This document shows, piece by piece, positions 1-6,010 of a stretch of DNA of 7,993 nt (position 1 is the stretch's first letter; each line of letters starts with the position of its first letter). Origin of the DNA: CAYPZT01 sp964415435. Its GTDB lineage: Bacteria > Patescibacteriota > Microgenomatia > UBA1406 > GWC2-37-13. Where the stretch lies: assembly GCA_964415435.1 (NCBI GenBank), contig CAYPZT010000037.1, positions 1-7,993 on the forward strand. The letters run 5' to 3'. The position numbers were made by a program, and so were the translations under genes. Below the pieces are notes generated by a model. That model made no database searches and had not been told where the DNA came from. It worked only from the letters and a program-made list of their open reading frames with translations.

Positions 1-304
1 TATATAAGGAAAAAATAGAAACTAAAATTTTTGTTTGAAGTACTGAAAGAGTAAAGAGCACAACTACAAACGGAAAAGTAAATGTATAAAGGAGAATATA
101 TTTTTTATCTACCTTATTGAAATTCCATCTGGTCTTAAATAAGACCATGATTCCCAGAACTAGAACAAATGCAATGATGTTGCGGAAGAAAATCTGCTGG
201 TATGAGTCAAGGTTTTGACTAAGGAGACGAATTAATATGCTAAAAGTACCAAATATAACACCACAGGAAAAAAGAGCAAGAAATCCTTTCAATTTGTTAC
301 TCAT
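1..304 (-). CDS. EamA/DMT-superfamily transporter, N-terminal part (cut by left edge)
   Basis: This is an open frame of 101 codons from ATG at 304 with no stop before the window edge. It begins MSNKLKGFLALFSCGVIFGT and continues with a hydrophobic stretch to about residue 25, an amphipathic link (LLSQNLDSYQQ), then FFRNIIAFVLVLGIMVLF as a second membrane segment (about residues 44-61). After a lysine-rich loop a third segment follows (about 72-90). A glycine-rich first helix, then a loop and 'FFRN/FLRF' at the start of helix 2, is typical of EamA (DUF6) drug/metabolite transporters, which normally have 10 helices in two repeats. These are inner-membrane exporters or importers of small organic molecules, and the substrate cannot be read here. 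It is the third gene of a minus-strand operon, 7 bases after the stop of the Nudix gene. The family call is from pattern recognition, and only about a third of the protein is visible. Confidence 0.7.
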   Translation of the reverse strand, partial: MSNKLKGFLALFSCGVIFGTFSILIRLLSQNLDSYQQIFFRNIIAFVLVLGIMVLFKTRWNFNKVDKKYILLYTFTFPFVVVLFTLSVLQTKILVSIFSLY

Positions 305-310
305 AGCAGC

Positions 311-316
311 ATTATA
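311..316 (-). promoter_or_regulatory. Possible internal -10 box for the EamA gene
   Basis: On the minus strand a perfect TATAAT ends 6 bases before the ATG at 304 and overlaps the stop codon of the preceding gene. I found no good -35 at the expected distance. It may be a weak internal promoter giving a nearly leaderless EamA transcript, or chance in AT-rich sequence. Confidence 0.3.
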
Positions 317-842
317 CAATACCTTTTTCTAATATTTTTTTTACCCATGGGGCAAATATTAATGAGAAACGTTTTGTAAGATCCTTTTTTTCAACGAGTG
401 AAAATCCGTATGCGAATTCGTAGTTTGGTGCAGGAATAAAGTCTAGATTAATTCGGTATATATAATCGATTTCATGGTCTGAGTACTCACTGTACGGATC
501 CTTTTCTTCATAATAGATAGAGCCGATTTTTTCAGGAGAGGCTTTTATGCTTGTCCTTTTTACATTCCATTCCCGTTCCAGAGAGTTTGCGATTGCCGTT
601 TCATCATCTTCAAGAACAGATCCCCTATAGAGCTGATGCGATGAAAAAGATAAGTCAAGACAACCATCAAAAACAGGATGCTTACGATGCTGTAGTACGT
701 ACTTATTTTGAACGACAAGTATTACAGTATAAGCACGATGAAGTATCTTTTTCTTATGCGCTTCCCATTTTTCGATCTGTCCAATGATGTTGTCATCTCG
801 GTCGACCTGCGCAATAAACTGCCTTTCGTCGTAGTAGTTCAT
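312..842 (-). CDS. Nudix protein resembling type 1 isopentenyl-diphosphate isomerase, catalytic Cys replaced by Ser
   Basis: A 176-residue protein, close to the size of bacterial type 1 IDI (about 180). From memory of the E. coli enzyme I align these landmarks: 'VDRDDNIIGQIEKWEAHKKK' near the N terminus, H29 and H35 (the 'EAH...LHRA' metal histidines), H69, E91 in the degenerate Nudix helix, D122-H-E124 (E. coli E-N-E, with E116 matching E124), and the C-terminal 'FAPW' (163-166) matching 'FSPW'. IDI interconverts IPP and DMAPP in isoprenoid synthesis using Cys67 and Glu116. Here the cysteine position is Ser67 ('FSSH' instead of 'VCGH') and E114 is Asp, so isomerase activity is doubtful and another Nudix substrate is possible. 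The ATG overlaps the stop of the FTR1 gene (ATGA), and an AAGGA lies 9 bases upstream of it. The fold assignment is firm and the function is open. Confidence 0.8.
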   Translation of the reverse strand: MNYYDERQFIAQVDRDDNIIGQIEKWEAHKKKILHRAYTVILVVQNKYVLQHRKHPVFDGCLDLSFSSHQLYRGSVLEDDETAIANSLEREWNVKRTSIKASPEKIGSIYYEEKDPYSEYSDHEIDYIYRINLDFIPAPNYEFAYGFSLVEKKDLTKRFSLIFAPWVKKILEKGIV

Positions 843-1678
843 AAAGAATTATCCTTAAAGACCGGCTTCTTTCGAGTTTTCAAGAAAAGAAGGTAGACTG
901 CACCTATATAAATTGCCATTACTGTAAATTTTCCCAGACTAAAGCCCTGCTCCAAACCGATCATCGTTTTAATAAAGCCGCCGATCCATGTGGATTTTGC
1001 CGGCAAGAAAGTAAGATGGATGGGAAAGAGATCTGACAGATGGATGTTGAAGTGAATTTCGAGAAGTTCTGTAAGACCATTTTTTACGAAGGCTGCACCC
1101 AAAAGAACGATCATATACTCAGTAACCTTAAATACTTTTGTGATAGGAAAGCGGACATAGGCTAAAAACGTGAGAACACCTAATATGGATGATACTCCCA
1201 GCCCCAAAAACAGACCGGCGACATTTTCAACAAACTGTGAAAAAAGCGAGACTGTTGCGGTAAATAATGCAATCTCGAATCCTTCGCGCAAAACAAAAAA
1301 AATAATCATGAAGAATAGCGACAGATCAAAGATATTTTGCTGTAGTTTTTTATGAGCTTTAATGAGTGCAGTAGAACGTTTATGTGCAAAAAAGTTGTGC
1401 AGTGAGAAAACGACATATGCTATGAAGAAACCGGAGAATATCATAAGATATCCCTCCAGAAGTTCTGCGTTTGTCTCAGTAAAGATTGTTTGGGCACGAC
1501 TTCCCAGAACAAAAACAACAATCGATAGAAGCAATGAGAGACTGATGCCAATAACGCTAGCGAGAATAATTTCTTTTTCCTTATGGAGCTTCATCTTGCG
1601 CGATATTCCCAGAAATACTCCCACAATAAGGAATACTTCCAGAAACTCTCTCAAAGAGATAAGAAATGTAGGGATCAT
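839..1678 (-). CDS. FTR1-family iron permease
   Basis: A 279-residue polytopic membrane protein with about seven hydrophobic helices. It carries the two REXXE motifs that define the FTR1/EfeU high-affinity iron transporters: REFLE at residues 10-14 in helix 1 and REGFE at 131-135 in helix 4. An acidic 'ELLEG' lies at the start of helix 3. In this family the two glutamate pairs take ferric iron, usually delivered after oxidation by a partner protein. No oxidase or EfeO/EfeB partner is visible here. I chose ATG 1678 over the in-frame TTG at 1687, which would add three residues, because that TTG starts on the last base of a perfect -10 box and would lie upstream of the transcript start. FTR1 proteins also typically begin within a few residues of helix 1. 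It is the first gene of the operon. The stop TGA overlaps the ATG of the Nudix gene. A lead or other metal role is possible, since this family has been linked to metals other than iron. Confidence 0.9.
   Translation of the reverse strand: MIPTFLISLREFLEVFLIVGVFLGISRKMKLHKEKEIILASVIGISLSLLLSIVVFVLGSRAQTIFTETNAELLEGYLMIFSGFFIAYVVFSLHNFFAHKRSTALIKAHKKLQQNIFDLSLFFMIIFFVLREGFEIALFTATVSLFSQFVENVAGLFLGLGVSSILGVLTFLAYVRFPITKVFKVTEYMIVLLGAAFVKNGLTELLEIHFNIHLSDLFPIHLTFLPAKSTWIGGFIKTMIGLEQGFSLGKFTVMAIYIGAVYLLFLKTRKKPVFKDNSL
852..856 (-). promoter_or_regulatory. Shine-Dalgarno-like site for the Nudix/IDI-like gene
   Basis: AAGGA on the minus strand, 9 bases before the ATG at 842 and inside the end of the FTR1 gene. 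It is the clearest ribosome binding site in the window, and it precedes a gene lying inside an operon, where leaderless initiation would not be available. Confidence 0.5.
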
Positions 1679-1686
1679 TGTATTCA

Positions 1687-1715
1687 ATTATATAGTGGAC
1701 TATATCAGTCTTCAA
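1687..1715 (-). promoter_or_regulatory. Sigma70-type promoter of the FTR1 operon
   Basis: Reading the minus strand: TTGAAG at 1715-1710 (-35, 4 of 6 to consensus), a 17-base spacer, and TATAAT at 1692-1687 (-10, perfect). The ATG at 1678 lies 8 bases past the -10, about where transcription should begin, so the mRNA is predicted to be leaderless. No Shine-Dalgarno sequence is present. Confidence 0.65.
1690..1705. repeat. 16-base palindrome, candidate operator
   Basis: ATATAGTGGACTATAT is a perfect inverted repeat with 7-base arms around a GG centre. It lies in the spacer and overlaps the -10 of the FTR1 promoter, and it sits about 13 bases upstream of the extended -10 of the divergent peptidase gene. 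That is where a dimeric repressor could act on one or both genes. It does not match the Fur, DtxR or MntR consensus boxes as I know them. An iron- or metal-responsive role is a guess based on the gene it precedes. Confidence 0.4.
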
Positions 1716-1717
1716 CT

Positions 1718-1726
1718 TGTTACAAT
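1718..1726 (+). promoter_or_regulatory. Extended -10 promoter of the M24 peptidase gene
   Basis: TGTTACAAT is an extended -10 (TG, one base, then TACAAT, 5 of 6 to consensus). Only 7 bases separate it from the ATG at 1734, which suggests a leaderless transcript. The best -35-like hexamer is TGGACT at 1696-1701 (19-base spacer, weak), inside the palindrome. Confidence 0.5.
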
Positions 1727-1733
1727 AACCGGT

Positions 1734-2816
1734 ATGTATGAAGACAAGCTCAAACAGTTAAGAATATATTTACAAAAACAGGCACTTGATGCTATTCTCA
1801 TCTCAAATTTCTTCAACATTCTTTATTTTTCTGGATTCGAGACGCTTACAAAAGACGAGCGGGAAGGCTTCCTTTTCGTTACTAAAAAAAATGCCTATCT
1901 CTTCACCGATGCCCGCTATACATACTCTGGTTCAGCGGCAGAGCTTCGCTATCTTGAACCTAATAATGGACTTCTTAATCAACTGTCCAGTATCTATACG
2001 AATGAAATGATAACGGCGGTCGATTTTGAAGCCGATGACTTGAAGTACAACGAGTACGAGCTTATAAATAAAACTCTTGCGACAAAGCGTTTTGTTCCAA
2101 CCCAAGGTCTTGGCATAATGCTTCGTGAAATAAAAACCTCAGAGGAGCTCGCGTCTATCGAGAAAGCATGCAAACTCACAGGCGTGGTACTCAACGAATT
2201 TTTGCCTTACATAAAAATTGGCCTACAAGAACGTGAAGCTGCAGTTGTTTTGGAGAGGATTATCAAAGGAAAGGGATATGGACTTGCGTTTGATCCGATA
2301 ATCGCGGTTGATGAGAACTCTGCAACACCGCACTATAACACAAAAAACGGGAGCGGTTCCATAGCTAAAAATTCCGTCATCCTGGTTGATTTTGGTATTT
2401 CTTACGATAACTATGTTTCCGATATAACCAGGATGATATTCATGAAAGAGGCACCAAATGAGGCAATCGAGGCATACCATGTTCTTCATGAAGTGCAGAA
2501 GCAAACGGTTAAGAAAGTAAAAATATGCGACAGCCTGAAGGACATCGATATCTTCTGCAGGGATGCTATCCAAAAAAAGGGCTATCCAAATTATAATCAC
2601 TCAACTGGACATGGAATAGGACTCGAGATACACGAATATCCAAAAGTGTCATTTAACAGCTCCGATAAGAAAAGAGAGAACCAGGTGTTCACGATAGAGC
2701 CGGGTATCTATATGAATGGTAAATGGGGCCTTCGTCTGGAAGATTCTGTAGTTGTTCAAAATGGAGAAGCGCGTATTCTCACTCCTTTTCCGAAGGAGTT
2801 GTTGTTGGCGGAGTAG
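1734..2816 (+). CDS. M24-family Xaa-Pro peptidase (aminopeptidase P / prolidase-like)
   Basis: A 360-residue cytoplasmic metallopeptidase of the usual short bacterial prolidase length. Residues 1-125 form the creatinase-type N-terminal domain ('ILISNFFNILYFSGF', 'LFTDARY'), and about 140-350 form the pita-bread catalytic domain. All five dinuclear metal ligands are visible: D219 (VDFG), D230 (SDITR), H293 (HSTGHGIG), E322 (IEPGIY) and E336 (RLED). H200 (TPHY) and H300 (IHEYP) match the usual catalytic-site histidines. It releases the N-terminal residue from peptides with proline at position 2, or splits Xaa-Pro dipeptides, and sequence alone does not separate these. The frame is open back to 1362, but that part is antisense to FTR1. 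ATG 1734 starts right before the first domain and 7 bases after a -10 box. Its last 38 bases overlap the end of the convergent membrane-protein gene. Confidence 0.93.
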   Translation: MYEDKLKQLRIYLQKQALDAILISNFFNILYFSGFETLTKDEREGFLFVTKKNAYLFTDARYTYSGSAAELRYLEPNNGLLNQLSSIYTNEMITAVDFEADDLKYNEYELINKTLATKRFVPTQGLGIMLREIKTSEELASIEKACKLTGVVLNEFLPYIKIGLQEREAAVVLERIIKGKGYGLAFDPIIAVDENSATPHYNTKNGSGSIAKNSVILVDFGISYDNYVSDITRMIFMKEAPNEAIEAYHVLHEVQKQTVKKVKICDSLKDIDIFCRDAIQKKGYPNYNHSTGHGIGLEIHEYPKVSFNSSDKKRENQVFTIEPGIYMNGKWGLRLEDSVVVQNGEARILTPFPKELLLAE

Positions 2817-5352
2817 TTGGCACTTCCTGTTGTAACTCCTGTTTCATTTCCATCGTTTTTTCTTGGTCAGTTTTCTTGGCAGCAGGAACGTTTACAAGCT
2901 CCTCCTCGGATTTCTGTTTGAGCCGGTTTGATAGTTCTGTTTCCTTTTCCTTTTCTGCGCGGACCGTTTTTGCCGCCTCAAGTTTTGCTTTCAGATATAC
3001 GACAAGTTCATCTCCTTTTATATTGTTGATAAGGAAAATGGGGAGGATGTATCCAACATCCTCAAGACCTTGTCTTCTTATCGTTTCGTCGGTAGAGAGT
3101 ATCTTATTGAGGGTATTTGTGATAAAGACGACATCGGTGTCAACCCATTGCTCACGCGATTTAATATTATCGGCGACGGGCACTTCACCTTTTTCATACT
3201 GCTCCTTCCACATACGCTTGACCTCTTCATACTCATCAAGGGACACAGTAGGAGGTATGGATACCGTTTCTTCTACGTTTTTCACGGGATCTGCGATCAG
3301 AGGTATCTGATTTGAAATAACTTTCTTGACTTCCTCCTGATTCACATTTTCTTTCTTGGCAACCTCCTCGGTTACAAGCTTATCGTGCGTGAGTGAGGTG
3401 TTAAGCGTTGTGAGGACCTTCGAAACGGTTTCCTTACTAACGTTCGCTTCCTTCGAAACGGTTTCGATGAGTGTTGCCGGCGCTTCGTTTAGATGTTCCT
3501 TCAGTACGGTCAGTGTAGTCTGTACCTGCGTTTCCGGAACCTGTACAGACTGAGCGATTTCCTTGATAAGTGTTTGGCTGGTAGAAGCAGACTGAAGCAC
3601 CGATGATGTCACGGACTCTACTTTCTCAACGGGCATCCTCACTTTTATAGACACAACCTTTGTTATCGGTGTTCTTTCGGGAATGGTTTTAAGGAGCGCC
3701 TCTTGCTGCTCTCTCTGTTCGACCGGGGAAGAAGAAAGCGACGAAAGAATGCGTTTTGCTGTCTGATCATCCTTTACTGCCCGACTAAATAATTCTGTCC
3801 GTATATTCATGTACTTCTGACGCTCTCGAGGCGTGTCGGCCTGGACAGGATTTTTAAGATAGCTGATATTTCGGATAGTATTTTCTTCGGACTTTTTCGT
3901 GCTCTCGATACGGGCGATATCGGTCAGCTTATGTGCTTCCAGATTTAGAGACCGGCTTATTTCTTCGGTGCGTGTTTTTTTCACATCTTCCATTGTTTCG
4001 AGTTTTACCTTGACGGGAACCTCAATTTCGCGAGGTATCTTCAGGGCAGTACCAGTTGTTGAAGGGCGGAATGTAGGTCCAGGTGAAGGCGGGGTACCTG
4101 GTCCGCCTCTCGACTGGTCGTACATAGACATAAGGATATTTTTTACAGCATAAATACCATCACAGCAGTAGTCGCGGAATATCCTCAACAGCCACCAGGG
4201 GAAGAAAGTGACTGCCATAAGCATGATAAGCGTGATGATGTACTCAACGTAGGTATCGACATAGTTGCCATTGTTACAGATACTCAAAGGTGCGTTTTGT
4301 GTGGCAGTCTGTGCCGGGCCACCATAAAGAATATTTATGGCAGTCGGATATATATAGCCTGCGGGGTCGCAGAAATAGCTTCCACTTTCCAACAGGCGCC
4401 CCGTTCTTGAAAAGTTGAATAAAAATGGAATTCCTTCGGCCCATATTTTTGCAAGCGCGCCTAAAAAGAGAGCAAAAAGCGGACCATAGAAGATCCACTG
4501 GAAAAACACACCGATCCAGATCCAGCCTGTGTTACGAATAAAGACAAAGGGCATGAGAATTGCGAGAAAAGGCGAGACGATAAGGAGAAACCACAAGAGA
4601 ATTTTTCTCAACAAAAGCATGGTGCCCATAATGTAATAGGCGACATTGGTGAGCTTGAGCATCATAAGCTCGGCGTGGACCCCTTCTTGTACGCGGATGT
4701 TTAAGTCCCGGCATCCTACAAATCCGGTATAACTGCCTTCACCGCTCACTACACCGAAATCGATATTGAAGAGCTTATTGCCTCCGAGGTTTTCTATAAA
4801 AAACTTCATAAGAAGTTCTGAGCCTTGAATCACGAGGATAATAAGACTGGCGGAGAACGTGATATAGAGGAACATCAGAAATAATTTCCATAAATAGGGA
4901 GAAACCTGTAGTTTATTGCCGAAGTTCACTCTCTGGCTTATCATAATGCCAATTCCCATTACTGCGGCAACCAGAACTACAATCGCGTATGAGATGTTGC
5001 GAGTAAATCCCCATATTGAAATGTTTGTGGCATTGTCATCTTTAGACGGGGTGTTGATAACCCAGTAGATAAACTGACGAGCCCGTTCGTCAGCTTTTCC
5101 TTGCGCAGTAATCTGAGGATCCTCCACCCAAAAATGGTTTTTCGCAGGATTCTGCTTAAATGTTTCATAATCGCCAACACATTTCTCTCCGCGCTCTGAA
5201 TATATGCTACTTAATTCGGTGGGACACCCGCAGGCAATGATAAACTCAGGAGTATTGCTGTTTGGAGCTGGAGTAGTCTGTGCAGTAACTCCTCTTGCAG
5301 ATAAGAGGAGAAGGCTTAGGAAAAAAATAAAACCTACGAGCAGTTTCTTCAT
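2779..5352 (-). CDS. Large multi-spanning membrane protein, VirB6/TrbL-like core with long charged tail
   Basis: An 857-residue protein. Residues 1-24 are a signal peptide ending in VTA before QTTPAP. Residues 25-115 form an exposed, cysteine-containing domain (C41, C43, C58). Hydrophobic helices follow at about 119-140, 153-178, 236-271 (one broken or two short), 276-300 and 368-390. The block 'WIWIGVFFQWIFYGPLFALF' resembles VirB6/TrbL proteins, the polytopic channel components of type IV secretion systems. Loops 181-233 and 301-367 carry further cysteines (C214, C328, C359). After 'RGGPGTPPSPGP' comes a roughly 440-residue hydrophilic tail, probably cytoplasmic, with four repeats (563-689), a charged helical region (705-820) and a Pro/Thr-rich end. 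The tail makes it much longer than a typical VirB6 (about 300 residues). The ATG overlaps the stop of the cohesin-like gene, implying translational coupling. VirB6-like is my best guess. No VirB4 or other secretion gene is in view. Confidence 0.75.
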   Translation of the reverse strand: MKKLLVGFIFFLSLLLLSARGVTAQTTPAPNSNTPEFIIACGCPTELSSIYSERGEKCVGDYETFKQNPAKNHFWVEDPQITAQGKADERARQFIYWVINTPSKDDNATNISIWGFTRNISYAIVVLVAAVMGIGIMISQRVNFGNKLQVSPYLWKLFLMFLYITFSASLIILVIQGSELLMKFFIENLGGNKLFNIDFGVVSGEGSYTGFVGCRDLNIRVQEGVHAELMMLKLTNVAYYIMGTMLLLRKILLWFLLIVSPFLAILMPFVFIRNTGWIWIGVFFQWIFYGPLFALFLGALAKIWAEGIPFLFNFSRTGRLLESGSYFCDPAGYIYPTAINILYGGPAQTATQNAPLSICNNGNYVDTYVEYIITLIMLMAVTFFPWWLLRIFRDYCCDGIYAVKNILMSMYDQSRGGPGTPPSPGPTFRPSTTGTALKIPREIEVPVKVKLETMEDVKKTRTEEISRSLNLEAHKLTDIARIESTKKSEENTIRNISYLKNPVQADTPRERQKYMNIRTELFSRAVKDDQTAKRILSSLSSSPVEQREQQEALLKTIPERTPITKVVSIKVRMPVEKVESVTSSVLQSASTSQTLIKEIAQSVQVPETQVQTTLTVLKEHLNEAPATLIETVSKEANVSKETVSKVLTTLNTSLTHDKLVTEEVAKKENVNQEEVKKVISNQIPLIADPVKNVEETVSIPPTVSLDEYEEVKRMWKEQYEKGEVPVADNIKSREQWVDTDVVFITNTLNKILSTDETIRRQGLEDVGYILPIFLINNIKGDELVVYLKAKLEAAKTVRAEKEKETELSNRLKQKSEEELVNVPAAKKTDQEKTMEMKQELQQEVPTTPPTTTPSEKE
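2781..2799. terminator. Short hairpin in the overlap of two convergent genes, possible weak bidirectional terminator
   Basis: ACTCCTT (2781-2787) and AAGGAGT (2793-2799) form a 7-base stem with a 5-base loop. It lies inside the 38-base overlap of the peptidase and the 857-residue membrane protein, with the latter's TGA touching the stem. Neither side has a strong T tract, so intrinsic termination would be weak. Confidence 0.3.
3286..3666 (-). repeat. Four ~31-residue protein repeats with helix-turn-helix-like pattern
   Basis: Within the tail of the large membrane protein, residues 563-594, 595-627, 628-658 and 659-689 align as repeats. Each has a hydrophobic pair, then [VI]..., a central V-P/S/N turn and a second helix ending in V..V[LI]: 'VRMPVEKVESV', 'VQVPETQVQTT', 'ANVSKETVSKV', 'ENVNQEEVKKV'. 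The third unit (ETVSKEANVSKETVSKVL) strongly resembles a LacI-type helix-turn-helix. The repeats have diverged, so the duplication is old apart from one short stretch. Confidence 0.55.
3417..3465. repeat. 16-base direct repeat inside the third tail unit
   Basis: CCTTCGAAACGGTTTC occurs at 3417-3432 and 3450-3465, 33 bases apart. On the minus strand both copies encode ETVSK with identical codons (residues 630-634 and 641-645), which suggests a small in-frame local duplication or conversion. Confidence 0.6.
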
Positions 5353-5942
5353 AGTTTCTTACGCGGCTTGAAAAAAATAGTTTGTCCTGCAACAAAAAAT
5401 GCCCCCGCAACAACAATAAGTGCGGCACCCATTACGATCATCGTCGGTCCGTTTCCATCCTCTCCAGTCACGGGCAGTGAACTTGGTGCAACGGTTGATG
5501 GGCCTGGGGTTGGAGATGGGCCTGGGGTTGCCTCGGGCAAAAAAAGTGCGCAAAGTTCGGTTTCGCCCGGAGCGTCCGCGATTATTTTAAACTCAACATA
5601 CGCCAGGTTACCCTGTGAACTGGTGCCGACAGGGTTAGAGGCTGATATAAGGATCTGTTTTGAGTTGAGGGGGGTTGCGCTAATCGTTTGGTAGGTATCA
5701 CCTGGGGTTGTGTTGAGATACTGGAGAACCGCGGAGTCGTACTCAAGTCCAACCTGCAGTGTAGATACGGCGGCTCCTCCGGTGTCGATTGTTATCGTGA
5801 ACTGCACATCATCACCCCGCTTCAAGGTCCCGCTTGGGGGGATAAGGTCAAGTTGTGTACTCGCATATACTCCAGTACTCAACTGGGTACATGAGAAAAT
5901 GAACACCCATAAGAACACGATAATCTTGAATAACCTTGCCAT
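5349..5942 (-). CDS. Cohesin-domain surface protein with LPXTG sorting signal
   Basis: A 197-residue exported protein with a signal peptide at about 1-28 (cleavage near VYA/STQ). A cohesin-like beta-sandwich spans about 30-135 and begins 'LDLIPPSGTLKRGDDVQFTI', with the later 'LQVGLEYDSAVLQY' and 'GNLAYVEFKI' strands typical of bacterial cohesins. A Pro/Thr/Ser linker (139-155, TPGPSP repeated) follows, then LPVTG at 156-160, a membrane segment (about 167-190) and a basic tail (PRKKL). LPXTG plus helix plus positive tail is the sortase sorting signal, so the mature protein is probably covalently anchored or held on the surface. Cohesins bind dockerins in cellulosomes, but in organisms without cellulosomes they occur as general adhesion modules. 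No dockerin or sortase is in this window. It is the first gene of a minus-strand operon and its TGA overlaps the next ATG. It is predicted to be leaderless, with the -10 only 6 bases before ATG. Confidence 0.85.
   Translation of the reverse strand: MARLFKIIVFLWVFIFSCTQLSTGVYASTQLDLIPPSGTLKRGDDVQFTITIDTGGAAVSTLQVGLEYDSAVLQYLNTTPGDTYQTISATPLNSKQILISASNPVGTSSQGNLAYVEFKIIADAPGETELCALFLPEATPGPSPTPGPSTVAPSSLPVTGEDGNGPTMIVMGAALIVVAGAFFVAGQTIFFKPRKKL
5499..5530. repeat. 14-base direct repeat encoding the Pro-rich linker
   Basis: TGGGCCTGGGGTTG occurs at 5499-5512 and 5517-5530, 18 bases apart, and encodes the repeated TPGPS unit of the cohesin protein's linker. An in-frame repeat like this can change copy number and so alter linker length. 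Confidence 0.65.
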
Positions 5943-5965
5943 ACAATCATAATAATGTATTGTAT
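5941..5965. repeat. Interrupted inverted repeat, candidate operator
   Basis: ATACAAT (5941-5947) and ATTGTAT (5959-5965) form a 7-base dyad with 11 bases between the arms. It covers the start codon and the -10 of the cohesin gene. The arm spacing, 18 bases start to start, is a little under two helical turns, so a dimeric regulator is possible. In AT-rich intergenic DNA it may also be chance. Confidence 0.3.
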
Positions 5966-5977
5966 ATCCCTTGACAA
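5949..5977 (-). promoter_or_regulatory. Sigma70-type promoter of the cohesin/VirB6-like operon
   Basis: Minus strand: TTGTCA (5977-5972, 5 of 6), a 17-base spacer, TATTAT (5954-5949, 5 of 6), then 6 bases to the ATG at 5942. Transcription is expected to begin at or next to the start codon. No Shine-Dalgarno sequence is present. Confidence 0.65.
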
Positions 5978-6000
5978 TAGTCAGATAGCTGGACTACACT
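5971..6000 (+). promoter_or_regulatory. Sigma70-type promoter of the 631-residue surface protein gene
   Basis: TTGACA (5971-5976, perfect -35), an 18-base spacer and TACACT (5995-6000, 4 of 6 to the -10 consensus), with the ATG 10 bases later at 6011. A leader of only a few bases is expected and no Shine-Dalgarno sequence is seen. The -35 shares five bases with the divergent -35 on the other strand. Confidence 0.6.
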
Positions 6001-6010
6001 GATCGTACAG

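Noticed and set aside
551..896. Two small plus-strand open frames antisense to the Nudix gene.
   Set aside because: They overlap each other and a recognised gene, and show no domain or promoter.
1685..1687. TTG as start of the FTR1 gene.
   Set aside because: It begins on the last base of the TATAAT box and would precede the expected transcript start. The ATG three codons later fits better.
1362..1733. Upstream extension of the M24 peptidase reading frame (124 extra codons).
   Set aside because: It is antisense to the clear FTR1 gene, rich in Arg/Ser/Thr with no family resemblance, and would cross the promoter. The catalytic protein is complete from 1734.
2723..3310. Plus-strand open frame of 195 codons.
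   Set aside because: It is low-complexity Ser/Phe/Cys-rich sequence, antisense to the well-supported membrane protein gene, with no domain.
5368..5694. Plus-strand open frame of 108 codons.
   Set aside because: Antisense shadow of the cohesin gene. Its Pro/Gly/Val run comes from the reverse of the TPGPSP linker and LPXTG region.
1696..5996. Shared TGGACTA in the two divergent regions (1696-1702 and 5990-5996) as a common regulatory site.
   Set aside because: Only seven bases, in different positions relative to the promoters. The first is part of a palindrome and the second is not, so chance is enough.
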